Source of the DNA: Rhodoferax sp.
Lineage (GTDB): Bacteria; Pseudomonadota; Gammaproteobacteria; Burkholderiales; Burkholderiaceae_C
Assembly (NCBI GenBank): GCA_023231075.1
Contig: JALNWC010000046.1
Location: 1 to 11,574 of the forward strand
DNA length: 11,574 nt
Reading direction: 5' to 3'
The position numbers and the translations under genes were made by a program. Positions within the stretch are counted from its first letter, which is position 1. Each line of letters opens with the position of its first letter. This document shows, piece by piece, positions 1 through 6,491 of this stretch. The notes under the pieces are model-generated. The model did no database searches and was not told the DNA's origin. It saw nothing but the letters and a program-made list of their open reading frames with translations.

Positions 1-1
1 C

Positions 2-2845
2 CTGCCGGTGTCGATACGCATCGTGCTCGAAGCCGTGCTGCGCCACTGCGATGGCCGCAAAGTGACTGCGGCGCATGTGGCCCAACTGGCCAATTGGCAA
101 GCCAACGCCCCACGCACCGACGAGATCCCGTTTGTGGTCTCACGCGTGGTGCTGCAAGACTTCACCGGCGTGCCGCTGCTGGCAGACCTGGCGGCCATGC
201 GCAGCACGGCGCAGCGCCTGGGGCTGGACCCGCGGCGCATTGAGCCGCTGGTGCCGGTGGACCTGGTGGTGGACCACTCGATCATGGTCGACCACTATGG
301 CAAAAAAGATTCGCTTGACCTGAACATGAAGCTGGAATTCCAGCGCAACCGCGAGCGCTATGAATTCATGAAATGGGGCATGCAGGCGTTTGACACCTTT
401 GGCGTGGTGCCGCCCGGTTTTGGCATCGTGCACCAGGTGAACCTGGAATACCTGGCGCGCGGCGTGCACCAGGGCAAAGACGGTATTTACTACCCGGACA
501 CGCTGGTGGGCACCGACAGCCACACCACCATGATCAACGGCATCGGTGTGGTGGGCTGGGGCGTGGGCGGCATTGAGGCCGAGGCCGCCATGCTGGGCCA
601 GCCCGTGTACTTGCTGACCCCTGACGTGGTGGGATTTGAATTGACCGGCAGCCTGCGCGAGGGCGTCACCGCCACCGACCTGGTGCTGACGGTGACCGAG
701 ACCCTGCGCCAACACAAGGTGGTGGGCAAGTTTGTCGAGTTTTTTGGTGAAGGCACACGCACGCTGGCACTGCCCGACCGCGCCACCATTGGCAACATGG
801 CCCCTGAATACGGCGCCACCATGGGTTTCTTCCCGGTGGACGAGAAAACCATTGCCTACTTCAAGGGCACCGGACGCACCCCGGACGAGATTGACACCTT
901 TGAGGCTTACTTCAAGGCGCAAGGCCTGTTTGGCGTGCCACTCGGCGGCGACATCGACTACTCGCAAGTGGTCAAGCTGAATTTGGCCGACGTCACGCCC
1001 AGCCTGGCTGGCCCCAAGAGGCCGCAGGACCGCATTGAGCTGGGCCGGGTGGCGGCACAGTTTGCCGAGCTGTTCAGCAAACCGAATGCTGAAAATGGCT
1101 TTAGCCAACCTGCCGACCGGCTGTTGACGCGCTTTCCAGTTGGCGCAGGTGTGGCCGTCAGTGAGGCGCCGCTGGCACCACCGGTGCCGCTGGGTGCGGC
1201 GCGCGATGTCGCCGAGATGGTGCAGAACCGGCCCACGCTGGAGGCCAGCAAGGCCACTTCAGATGCGCCCGGCCAAGCCCAGGTGCCGGTGCATACCGCC
1301 CGGCATGTCACCGTGGGCAATGGCGACGTGCTCATCGCCGCCATCACCAGTTGCACCAACACCTCCAACCCCAGCGTGTTGCTGGCGGCCGGCTTGCTGG
1401 CCAAAAAGGCTGTCGAAGCTGGCCTGACGGTGCAGCCGCACATCAAGACCTCTTTGGCGCCGGGCTCGCGCATCGTCACCGAATACCTCGCTGAAACGGG
1501 TTTGCTGCCCTACCTGGAGCAGCTTGGCTTTGCGCTGGTCGGCTACGGCTGCACCACCTGCATTGGCAATGCGGGCGACCTGACGCCCGAACTCAACGCG
1601 CTCATCACCGCGCAAGACCTGGTGTGTGCCGCGGTGCTGTCAGGCAACCGCAACTTCGAGGCGCGCATTCACCCCAACCTCAAGGCCAATTTTCTGGTCA
1701 GCCCACCGCTGGTGGTGGCCTATGCCATTGCCGGCACGGTGCTGCGCGACCTGAGCACCCAGCCGGTAGGCCAAGGAACAGGTGGCAAAGACGTGTACCT
1801 GGCCGACATCTGGCCCGGCAGCGACGAGATTCAGGCGCTGATGGCCTTTGCCATGAACGGCAAGGCCTACCGCGAGAACTACGCCCGCATTGCCACCGAG
1901 CCGGGCCTGCTGTGGGACGCCATCACCGGTGTGACAGGCACCAGCTACACCTGGCCCAAGAGCACCTACATTGCCGAGCCGCCGTTCTTTGCCACTTTCA
2001 CTATGAACAATATAGCTACTAGCGCAGGTGAGACAATGGCTGCAGGTCAAAAAGATCATGAATCTGTGCATGACGCCCGCATCATGGCGCTGTTTGGGGA
2101 TTCCATCACCACGGACCATATCTCTCCAGCAGGCAACATTGCAGCGAGTTCACCCGCTGGCCAATGGCTGCTGGCGCACGGCGTGCAACAAGCTGACTTC
2201 AACTCATACGGCGCACGGCGCGGCAATCATGAGGTGATGGTGCGCGGCACCTTTGCCAATGTGCGCATCAAGAACCTGATGATTCCGCCGCTGGCAGATG
2301 GCTCACGTGCCGAAGGGGGCTGGACGCTTTACCAGGGCCCCGCTGGCACACAAGGCGAAAGTGCCGCCGGGGAAAAGTTGTCCATTTTTGAGGCTGCCAG
2401 CCGCTACATGGCCGTCGACACGCCCACTGTGGTGTTTGCCGGCGAGGAATACGGCACCGGATCGAGTCGCGACTGGGCCGCCAAAGGCACACAGCTGATG
2501 GGCATCAAAGCTGTGGTGGCGCGGAGTTTCGAGCGCATCCACCGCAGCAACCTGGTCGGCATGGGCGTGTTGCCGTTGCAGTTCAAGGCCGGTGACAGTT
2601 GGCAAAGCCTGGGGCTGACCGGCAGTGAAGTCATTGACATCCTGCCCGACGCTGACCTGCGCCCGCAGAGTGACGCACAACTGGTGGTGACCCGCGCCGA
2701 TGGCAGCCGCACGGTAGTTACGGTGCGGCTGCGCATTGACACCCCGATTGAGGTGGACTACTACCGGGCAGGCGGCATATTGCCGTTTGTGCTGCGGCAG
2801 TTGCTGCAGAACGACCTCACTCAGGCCGGTGCGGTTTCTTTGTAG
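2..2845 (+). CDS. acnA: Aconitate hydratase A (aconitase), 5'-truncated by window edge
   Basis: Cytoplasmic [4Fe-4S] enzyme that interconverts citrate and isocitrate through cis-aconitate in the TCA cycle. The frame is already open at base 2 (codons for L-P-V precede SIRIVLE), so the GTG at 8 is an internal valine codon. From family knowledge about 50 N-terminal residues are missing. The three cluster-ligand cysteines are visible: SCTNTSN (Cys codon at 1352) and GCTTCIG (Cys codons at 1550 and 1559). Their spacing of 66 and 69 residues equals that of E. coli AcnA C435/C501/C504. GDSITTDHISPAG, SYGARRGNHEVM and GTGSSRDWAAKG are the usual swivel-domain motifs. The overall pattern fits AcnA rather than the related 2-methylisocitrate dehydratase AcnD. 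Two regions are longer than in E. coli AcnA: the linker before the first cysteine (about 1140-1320) and an AT-richer insert near 2006-2059. The gene overlaps a minus-strand frame by 25 bp at its 3' end. Confidence 0.95.
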   Translation: MPVSIRIVLEAVLRHCDGRKVTAAHVAQLANWQANAPRTDEIPFVVSRVVLQDFTGVPLLADLAAMRSTAQRLGLDPRRIEPLVPVDLVVDHSIMVDHYGKKDSLDLNMKLEFQRNRERYEFMKWGMQAFDTFGVVPPGFGIVHQVNLEYLARGVHQGKDGIYYPDTLVGTDSHTTMINGIGVVGWGVGGIEAEAAMLGQPVYLLTPDVVGFELTGSLREGVTATDLVLTVTETLRQHKVVGKFVEFFGEGTRTLALPDRATIGNMAPEYGATMGFFPVDEKTIAYFKGTGRTPDEIDTFEAYFKAQGLFGVPLGGDIDYSQVVKLNLADVTPSLAGPKRPQDRIELGRVAAQFAELFSKPNAENGFSQPADRLLTRFPVGAGVAVSEAPLAPPVPLGAARDVAEMVQNRPTLEASKATSDAPGQAQVPVHTARHVTVGNGDVLIAAITSCTNTSNPSVLLAAGLLAKKAVEAGLTVQPHIKTSLAPGSRIVTEYLAETGLLPYLEQLGFALVGYGCTTCIGNAGDLTPELNALITAQDLVCAAVLSGNRNFEARIHPNLKANFLVSPPLVVAYAIAGTVLRDLSTQPVGQGTGGKDVYLADIWPGSDEIQALMAFAMNGKAYRENYARIATEPGLLWDAITGVTGTSYTWPKSTYIAEPPFFATFTMNNIATSAGETMAAGQKDHESVHDARIMALFGDSITTDHISPAGNIAASSPAGQWLLAHGVQQADFNSYGARRGNHEVMVRGTFANVRIKNLMIPPLADGSRAEGGWTLYQGPAGTQGESAAGEKLSIFEAASRYMAVDTPTVVFAGEEYGTGSSRDWAAKGTQLMGIKAVVARSFERIHRSNLVGMGVLPLQFKAGDSWQSLGLTGSEVIDILPDADLRPQSDAQLVVTRADGSRTVVTVRLRIDTPIEVDYYRAGGILPFVLRQLLQNDLTQAGAVSL
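2007..2056 (+). repeat. Degenerate Comamonadaceae-type short repeat, in frame inside acnA
   Basis: About 50 bp that begin with ATATAGCTACTAGCGCAG and end with GCAGGTCAAAAAGAT. The outline (ATAGCTGCTAGCGC, then a partly inverted copy, then GAGGTCAAAA) resembles a short palindromic repeat that I recall as scattered between genes in Comamonadaceae. A short inverted pair, GCAG (2024-2027 region) and CTGC (2040-2043 region), remains. The stretch uses ATA, ACT and AAT codons unlike its neighbours. It adds roughly 13 residues compared with E. coli AcnA at the junction before GDSITTDH, without breaking the frame. The repeat assignment is from memory and not from a search. Confidence 0.45.
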
Positions 2846-3090
2846 TCGCCTACCAAAGCCTGGATCACCTCACGGGCAGTCGCTGCGTCTTGTTCGTTTT
2901 GGGCACGCACCACCAGCACATCTTTCAACACCGCATTGCTGTCTTCTAACGGTGCCGGCACCGGCTTGGGGGTATCGATGTCATACAACTTGTGGGCCGC
3001 GAAAGGCGGAAGGAATTCAGGCGTACTGGGCAGGCGCAGAAGCGTCTGTGCGCCTTCGTACAGAGGCAGGTGCGCAGACATACCGCCCAT
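2821..3090 (-). CDS. Hypothetical 89-residue frame, possibly the 3' remnant of a gene
   Basis: I do not recognise a family. The frame reads MGGMSAHLPLYEG to VGDYKETAPA with a balanced, protein-like composition, including a hydrophobic patch (KDVLVVRA) and a likely C-terminal helix (DAATAREVIQALVGDY). This suggests it is or was coding, unlike the antisense shadows nearby. Its stop (TCA on the plus strand at 2821) lies inside the end of acnA, a 25 bp convergent overlap. No convincing Shine-Dalgarno precedes the ATG at 3090 or the second ATG at 3081. The frame stays open upstream to about 3171, but there it turns into arginine- and cysteine-rich text that looks non-coding. A truncated gene with a lost 5' end is as likely as a complete small one. 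Confidence 0.35.
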   Translation of the reverse strand: MGGMSAHLPLYEGAQTLLRLPSTPEFLPPFAAHKLYDIDTPKPVPAPLEDSNAVLKDVLVVRAQNEQDAATAREVIQALVGDYKETAPA

Positions 3091-3158
3091 GGTTCGATAC
3101 CGCACAGACCTTCGCGGTCGGTTCTCGTACCGTAAGCCATAGCAGCGCTCATGTCTGC

Positions 3159-3164
3159 AAGGAG
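3159..3164 (+). promoter_or_regulatory. Shine-Dalgarno of the FMN reductase gene
   Basis: AAGGAG ends 5 nt before the ATG at 3170. It supports that start and marks the end of the non-coding leader at about 3091-3158. The leader contains an imperfect direct repeat, GGTTCGATACCG (3091-3102) and GGTTCTCGTACCG (3120-3132), but no promoter I can call. Confidence 0.7.
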
Positions 3165-3169
3165 CTTCC

Positions 3170-3721
3170 ATGAAACAGTATCAGATCACCGTCCTCGTCG
3201 GCAGCCTTCGTCACGATTCCTTCAACCAAAGGTTGGCTGGGGCAATGGCAAAACTCGCGCCATCAGATTTCTCGTTCAAGCAGGCACAAATTGATGACCT
3301 GCCGCTTTACAACCAGGACGACGATGCCCGCCAGGCCGAGTCAGTCATTCGTCTGAAATCGGATATCAAGATGGCGCATGGCTTGCTGTTTGTCACGCCT
3401 GAATACAACCGATCCATTCCCGGTGTACTCAAGAATGCCATCGATCATGCCTCTCGGCCCTACGGGCAAAGTGCATGGATGGGCAAACCCGCGGGTGTGC
3501 TCGGTGTCTCGGTGGGTGCCATTGGCACCGCGTTGGCGCAACAACACCTGCGCAATATTCTGGCCTATCTGGATGTGCCAACGCTCGGACAGCCGGAGGC
3601 ATTCATTCAGGCCAAAGATGATTTGTTTGGTCCCGACGGTGCGGTTGGCGAGGGCAGCAAAAAATTCCTTCAAGGCTGGATGGACCACTACGTGGCCTGG
3701 GTAAAGAAGTACGGGGTCTGA
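3170..3721 (+). CDS. NADPH-dependent FMN reductase / quinone reductase, ChrR (YieF) family
   Basis: Soluble flavodoxin-fold flavoprotein of 183 residues. Family members use NAD(P)H to reduce quinones, chromate or other acceptors by two electrons, and are thought to limit oxidative stress. The FMN phosphate-binding loop is GSLRHDSFN (residues 11-19). The second hallmark, TPEYNRSIPGVLKNAIDHAS (76-95), carries the PEYN motif that contacts the flavin. The length matches E. coli ChrR (about 188). The start is set by a good Shine-Dalgarno 5 nt upstream. A DUF202 gene follows after 77 bp and soxB after that, so the three may be co-transcribed. A role in sulfur metabolism is not shown by the sequence. 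The substrate cannot be read from the sequence, so no gene symbol is given. Confidence 0.9.
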   Translation: MKQYQITVLVGSLRHDSFNQRLAGAMAKLAPSDFSFKQAQIDDLPLYNQDDDARQAESVIRLKSDIKMAHGLLFVTPEYNRSIPGVLKNAIDHASRPYGQSAWMGKPAGVLGVSVGAIGTALAQQHLRNILAYLDVPTLGQPEAFIQAKDDLFGPDGAVGEGSKKFLQGWMDHYVAWVKKYGV

Positions 3722-3764
3722 TCTTTTCGCAGACATCACAGATCCAGCGAGAAAGCACAACTTT

Positions 3765-3781
3765 AACCCGGACGCGGGGTT
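3765..3781 (+). other. Small GC-rich hairpin between the reductase and DUF202 genes
   Basis: AACCCG, loop GACG, CGGGGTT can fold with a single bulge. No T-run follows, so I do not call it an intrinsic terminator. The DUF202 Shine-Dalgarno (AGGAAAC, 3789-3795) begins 7 nt after it, so it could affect either transcript read-through or stability. Confidence 0.3.
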
Positions 3782-3798
3782 CGCAACCAGGAAACGTC

Positions 3799-4203
3799 AT
3801 GACCCAACAACGGCAGAGAATAGTGATAGGTGAAAAGAGGGCGACCGAATATCTCGCCAATGAACGAACGTTTCTGGCGTGGATCAGAACGAGTATCGCA
3901 ATCATCAGTCTTGGCTTTGTGGTGGCGAAGTTCAGCCTGTGGCTACGCGAATTGGCAACGCATCTTGCTCCGCTGACGCAGACTTCCAATGCAGGGGCTT
4001 CGATGCCAATCGGTGTGACGATGATGGCGCTGGGCGGTGTACTCGCTGTGCTGGCGGCCTGGCGTTATCACGTTGTGAATCGCGCCATTGAAAACGGCAT
4101 CGTCAGTGCTGATCGCGGACTCGTCATCCTCGTCACGGTGATGGTCGCCTTGCTTTGTGTGGCGATGATTTTTTATATGCTAATCGCCGCGCAACATGCC
4201 TGA
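3799..4203 (+). CDS. DUF202 (YidH-like) small inner-membrane protein
   Basis: A 134-residue protein with three predicted membrane helices at about residues 32-48, 70-88 and 107-130. The N-terminal signature LANERTFLAWIRTS (19-32) is the hallmark of the DUF202 family (E. coli YidH/YidG). The loop between helices 1 and 2 is somewhat longer than I recall for YidH (about 115 residues). No biochemical function is established for the family. AGGAAAC lies 3 nt before the ATG at 3799, and no better in-frame start exists. It sits between an FMN reductase gene and soxB with short gaps on the same strand, so operon membership is plausible. Nothing in the sequence ties it to thiosulfate. Confidence 0.9.
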   Translation: MTQQRQRIVIGEKRATEYLANERTFLAWIRTSIAIISLGFVVAKFSLWLRELATHLAPLTQTSNAGASMPIGVTMMALGGVLAVLAAWRYHVVNRAIENGIVSADRGLVILVTVMVALLCVAMIFYMLIAAQHA

Positions 4204-4213
4204 GTAAAAAGGG

Positions 4214-4238
4214 GTTGAAGCTGTGCAACAGTTTCAAC
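4214..4238 (+). other. Near-perfect 11-bp stem-loop just upstream of soxB
   Basis: GTTGAAG CTGT, loop GCA, ACAG TTTCAAC pairs over 11 bp with one G-U wobble (4220/4232). It starts 11 nt after the DUF202 stop codon and ends 36 nt before the soxB ATG. Only ATATTTGG follows, so the U-tract needed for an intrinsic terminator is weak. It may be a partial terminator or attenuator, an RNA-processing barrier, or an operator dyad. The fold is seen directly; the role is inferred. Confidence 0.5.
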
Positions 4239-4262
4239 ATATTTGGAGTTGCGCCTAGCCGG

Positions 4263-4268
4263 AGAGGA
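4263..4268 (+). promoter_or_regulatory. Shine-Dalgarno fixing the soxB start
   Basis: AGAGGA lies 6 nt before the ATG at 4275. It favours that start over the upstream in-frame ATG at 4155, which lies inside the DUF202 gene. The choice matters because neither start yields a signal peptide. Confidence 0.65.
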
Positions 4269-4274
4269 AACCAC

Positions 4275-5960
4275 ATGGAAATTTATCTGCCCACCGATGG
4301 GAATCGCCAAATCAGCGCGGACGAGATCTACGATATCCCCGCCTTTGGTAACGTCAGTCTTTTGCATTTCACCGATTGTCACGCCCAACTGCTGCCCATT
4401 TATTACCGTGAGCCCAGCATTAACCTCGGCGTAGGTAGCGCTGAGGGTCAGGTACCGCATCTGGTCGGTGCAAGCCTGCTGGACAGATTTGGCATCAGGC
4501 CGGGCAGTCGGCAGGCCTATGCGTTTACCCATCTCGACTTTTGTGCTGCGGCCCGGGCCTATGGCAAGGTCGGCGGCTTCGCGCACCTCGCAAGTCTGGT
4601 CAAGCGCTTGAAAGCAAGCCGTCCCAACGCCTTGCTGCTGGATGGAGGAGACAGTTGGCAAGGATCGGCCACGGCACTGTGGACGGCGGGCCAAGACATG
4701 GTGGAGGCTTCGCTTGCGTTGGGCGTCGATGTGATGACTGGGCATTGGGAATTTACCCATGGTGCCGAGCGCGTCTTGTATGTCGTGCGCCATGATTTCA
4801 AGGACAAGGTCGCCTTCATCGCCCAGAACATCGTGCATGAGGACAGTGCTGACACGGTGTTTGAGACTTATGTCATTCGTGAACAAAATGGCATTCCGGT
4901 GGCCATCATCGGCCAGGCGTTTCCCTACACGCCCAAGGCGAACGGCGCGCAATTTACCCCAAGCTGGGAATTCGGCATCGATGAAGCGCGCCTTCAGGCG
5001 GTGGTCAACGAAGTGCGCCATAACGGCGCGCAGGTGGTCGTATTGCTTTCGCACAACGGCATGGACATCGACCTCAAATTGGCTGCGCGCATTTCCGGGA
5101 TCGACATGATCCTGGGCGGACACACGCACGACGGTGTACCGGTGCCCAGCGTGGTTCAAAACCGCGGCGGGGCAACCGTCGTCACCAACGCCGGATCTCA
5201 CGGCAAATTTCTTGCCGCGATCGATTTCGACGTAAAAAATGGTCGCGTTGCCGACTATCGATACCATTTGCTGCCGGTCTTTTCGGAACTATTGCCAGCC
5301 GACCCCGCCATGCAAGCAACCATTGATCGAGTGCGTGCGCCTTACCAAAGTCTTCTTCAGGAACCGATTGCTCAAAGTCAGCAACTACTTTATCGACGCG
5401 GCAATTTCAACGGTTCATGGGACCAACTGATTGTCGACGCACTGATGCAAGTCAAAGGTGCAGAGATGGCCTTTTCGCCTGGGTTCCGTTGGGGGACCAC
5501 GCTGCTGCCAGGACAAATGATCACCCGCGAAAATTTGATGGCGCAGACTGCAATCACCTATCCCAATACCTCTTTGGTGCAAATGACCGGAACCGAAATC
5601 AAACAACACCTGGAAACACTTTGCGACAAAATTTTCAACGACGATCCCTATCAGCATCAGGGAGGTGACATGGTGCGTACCGGCGGACTTGTTTATGCGT
5701 GTGAACCGGCAGCCAAAATCAATTCCCGCATCAGCGATATGAGGTTGAATGGACAACTGATAGACGCCGACAAGTCCTACAAAGTGGCGCGATGGGGTGT
5801 AGGCAGCGCGCAGTCGGCGGGCGAGCCAGTGTGGGACGTGGTTGAGCAGTATTTAAAAAGCAGCGAGATTGTCAAAGACCACACACCCAACGTACCACGA
5901 TTGATCGGTTTGGGTTCAAACCCGGGATTCACCCATGATGGGTCAGATGCAAAGGCGTAG
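4275..5960 (+). CDS. soxB: SoxB-type thiosulfohydrolase without a recognisable export signal
   Basis: SoxB normally works in the periplasm. Its dinuclear Mn site hydrolyses the terminal sulfone of SoxY-bound cysteine S-thiosulfonate and releases sulfate. The 561-residue product has the metallophosphatase-like core: TDCHAQ (D34, H36), GGDSWQG (D126), the SoxB-type GHWEFT (156-161) in place of the GNHE of 5'-nucleotidases, LSHNG (H260), and GGHTHD (H283, H285). The C-terminal domain holds FNGSWDQLI, SPGFRWG and QGGDMVRTGG, all typical of SoxB. SoxB precursors usually begin with a Tat signal (RR plus a hydrophobic stretch). Here conserved sequence (YDIPAFGNVSLLHF) starts at residue 19 after a polar leader, and extension to the ATG at 4155 adds no hydrophobic segment. 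No soxXYZACD lies in the window. The identity as a SoxB homologue is firm; periplasmic function is uncertain. Confidence 0.9.
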   Translation: MEIYLPTDGNRQISADEIYDIPAFGNVSLLHFTDCHAQLLPIYYREPSINLGVGSAEGQVPHLVGASLLDRFGIRPGSRQAYAFTHLDFCAAARAYGKVGGFAHLASLVKRLKASRPNALLLDGGDSWQGSATALWTAGQDMVEASLALGVDVMTGHWEFTHGAERVLYVVRHDFKDKVAFIAQNIVHEDSADTVFETYVIREQNGIPVAIIGQAFPYTPKANGAQFTPSWEFGIDEARLQAVVNEVRHNGAQVVVLLSHNGMDIDLKLAARISGIDMILGGHTHDGVPVPSVVQNRGGATVVTNAGSHGKFLAAIDFDVKNGRVADYRYHLLPVFSELLPADPAMQATIDRVRAPYQSLLQEPIAQSQQLLYRRGNFNGSWDQLIVDALMQVKGAEMAFSPGFRWGTTLLPGQMITRENLMAQTAITYPNTSLVQMTGTEIKQHLETLCDKIFNDDPYQHQGGDMVRTGGLVYACEPAAKINSRISDMRLNGQLIDADKSYKVARWGVGSAQSAGEPVWDVVEQYLKSSEIVKDHTPNVPRLIGLGSNPGFTHDGSDAKA

Positions 5961-6138
5961 CGACGATTGCCCGTTTGCAGTTCCCGGATGTCAACCTTCC
6001 AGTGCATCAATGTCAAGTCTGCATCCTGCTCGAAAAAGCAGCCCTGATTCCGAGTCAGCCTCACTGTGCTGTCGCTGGACCACCCGCTGCCGCCTGCTTC
6101 AGCGTTGTCAAGCCGGCATGTCATATCCGGAGGTATCC
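5961..6138. other. Intergenic stretch after soxB
   Basis: No convincing gene or promoter. CTGCT, CGAAAA, AGCAG at 6026-6041 is a weak 5-bp hairpin without a T-run. The long minus-strand open frame across 5777-6445 has an unnatural, low-quality composition and no family resemblance, so I treat this stretch as non-coding. Confidence 0.5.
6129..6134 (+). promoter_or_regulatory. Strong Shine-Dalgarno of the small acidic ORF
   Basis: GGAGGT is a near-perfect anti-16S match 4 nt before the ATG at 6139. It is the main reason to believe that the 64-codon ORF is translated. Confidence 0.55.
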
Positions 6139-6333
6139 ATGACACCAAAATTGCCCAAAAAGCGGATCCTGTGCCTCGCAGTTGGCGAAATGCTCGGTCC
6201 AACTGAACCGCCCTCAAGCCATGAGGATGGCCAGTTGGCGAACACCACAAACCAGGGAGATGCTCCGGATTTCCCTGAAGGCCGGGAAGACCCGGAGCAG
6301 TCCGCAGAGTTGGAACGGCAGCAAGATGCCTAG
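6139..6333 (+). CDS. Small acidic hypothetical protein (64 aa)
   Basis: I do not recognise it. The product begins with a basic, slightly hydrophobic segment (MTPKLPKKRILCLAVGEMLG). It then becomes acidic and polar, rich in Glu, Asp, Gln, Asn and Pro (SSHEDGQLANTTNQGDAPDF, then PEGREDPEQSAELERQQDA). It looks disordered apart from a possible short C-terminal helix. The best evidence is the GGAGGT Shine-Dalgarno 4 nt from the ATG. The frame continues open upstream to 5935, but that part looks non-coding and lacks a binding site. It lies between soxB and the convergent hydrolase gene with about 150 bp of non-coding DNA after it. It could be a genuine small protein or a decayed gene. Confidence 0.45.
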   Translation: MTPKLPKKRILCLAVGEMLGPTEPPSSHEDGQLANTTNQGDAPDFPEGREDPEQSAELERQQDA

Positions 6334-6375
6334 TGATTTGGGACCCAAGAAAGCCGTAAGAGGGGGCGACTTGCC

Positions 6376-6387
6376 GAGTCATGACTC
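6376..6387. repeat. Perfect 12-bp palindrome
   Basis: GAGTCATGACTC is identical to its reverse complement. It lies in the non-coding interval (6334-6485) between the small acidic ORF and the 3' end of the minus-strand hydrolase gene. It could be a protein-binding site, but no promoter or downstream start is evident beside it. Confidence 0.35.
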
Positions 6388-6450
6388 CAGATGGTGCGGA
6401 ATTTTGGCTACTTGGGATCATGGTTGTTGCCTTTCTGGATTTCATTCAGT

Positions 6451-6491
6451 GCATTCATGGGGCGGAATGCGGACGATGCGTGAATTCACGC
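6451..6491. other. Two adjacent dyads at the 3' end of the hydrolase gene
   Basis: GCATTC (6451-6456) and GAATGC (6465-6470) form a 6-bp stem with an 8-nt loop. GCGTGAATTCACGC (6478-6491) is a perfect 14-bp palindrome that includes the hydrolase stop codon. Both lie at the point where the minus-strand transcript ends, so they may help termination or 3'-end stability. Neither is followed by a T-run in the minus direction, so I do not call a rho-independent terminator. Confidence 0.35.

Noticed and set aside
8..10. GTG at 8 as the acnA start codon
   Set aside because: The frame is open to base 2 and the preceding codons (L-P) continue the conserved aconitase LPVS-like text, so this is an internal valine and the gene begins outside the window.
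140..1108. Long minus-strand open frame (322 codons) opposite acnA
   Set aside because: Its His/Val/Gln-rich composition is typical of an antisense shadow in GC-rich DNA. It has no family resemblance and lies fully within a solid gene.
4155..4274. Upstream in-frame ATG at 4155 as the soxB start, supplying a signal peptide
   Set aside because: It lies within the DUF202 coding region and has no good Shine-Dalgarno. The extra 40 residues contain no hydrophobic core, so they do not form a Tat or Sec signal.
4275..5960. Ordinary 5'-nucleotidase (UshA-like) instead of SoxB
   Set aside because: GHWEFT replaces the usual GNHE motif, and the C-terminal half has SoxB-type motifs (SPGFRWG, QGGDMVRTGG), so SoxB fits much better.
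6026..6041. Possible intrinsic terminator after soxB
   Set aside because: Only a 5-bp stem with an A-rich loop and no T-run downstream, so it is too weak to call.
5777..6445. Minus-strand 222-codon frame across the soxB 3' end and the following gap
   Set aside because: No ribosome-binding site and no recognisable domain. Half of it is antisense to soxB and the rest has an irregular composition.
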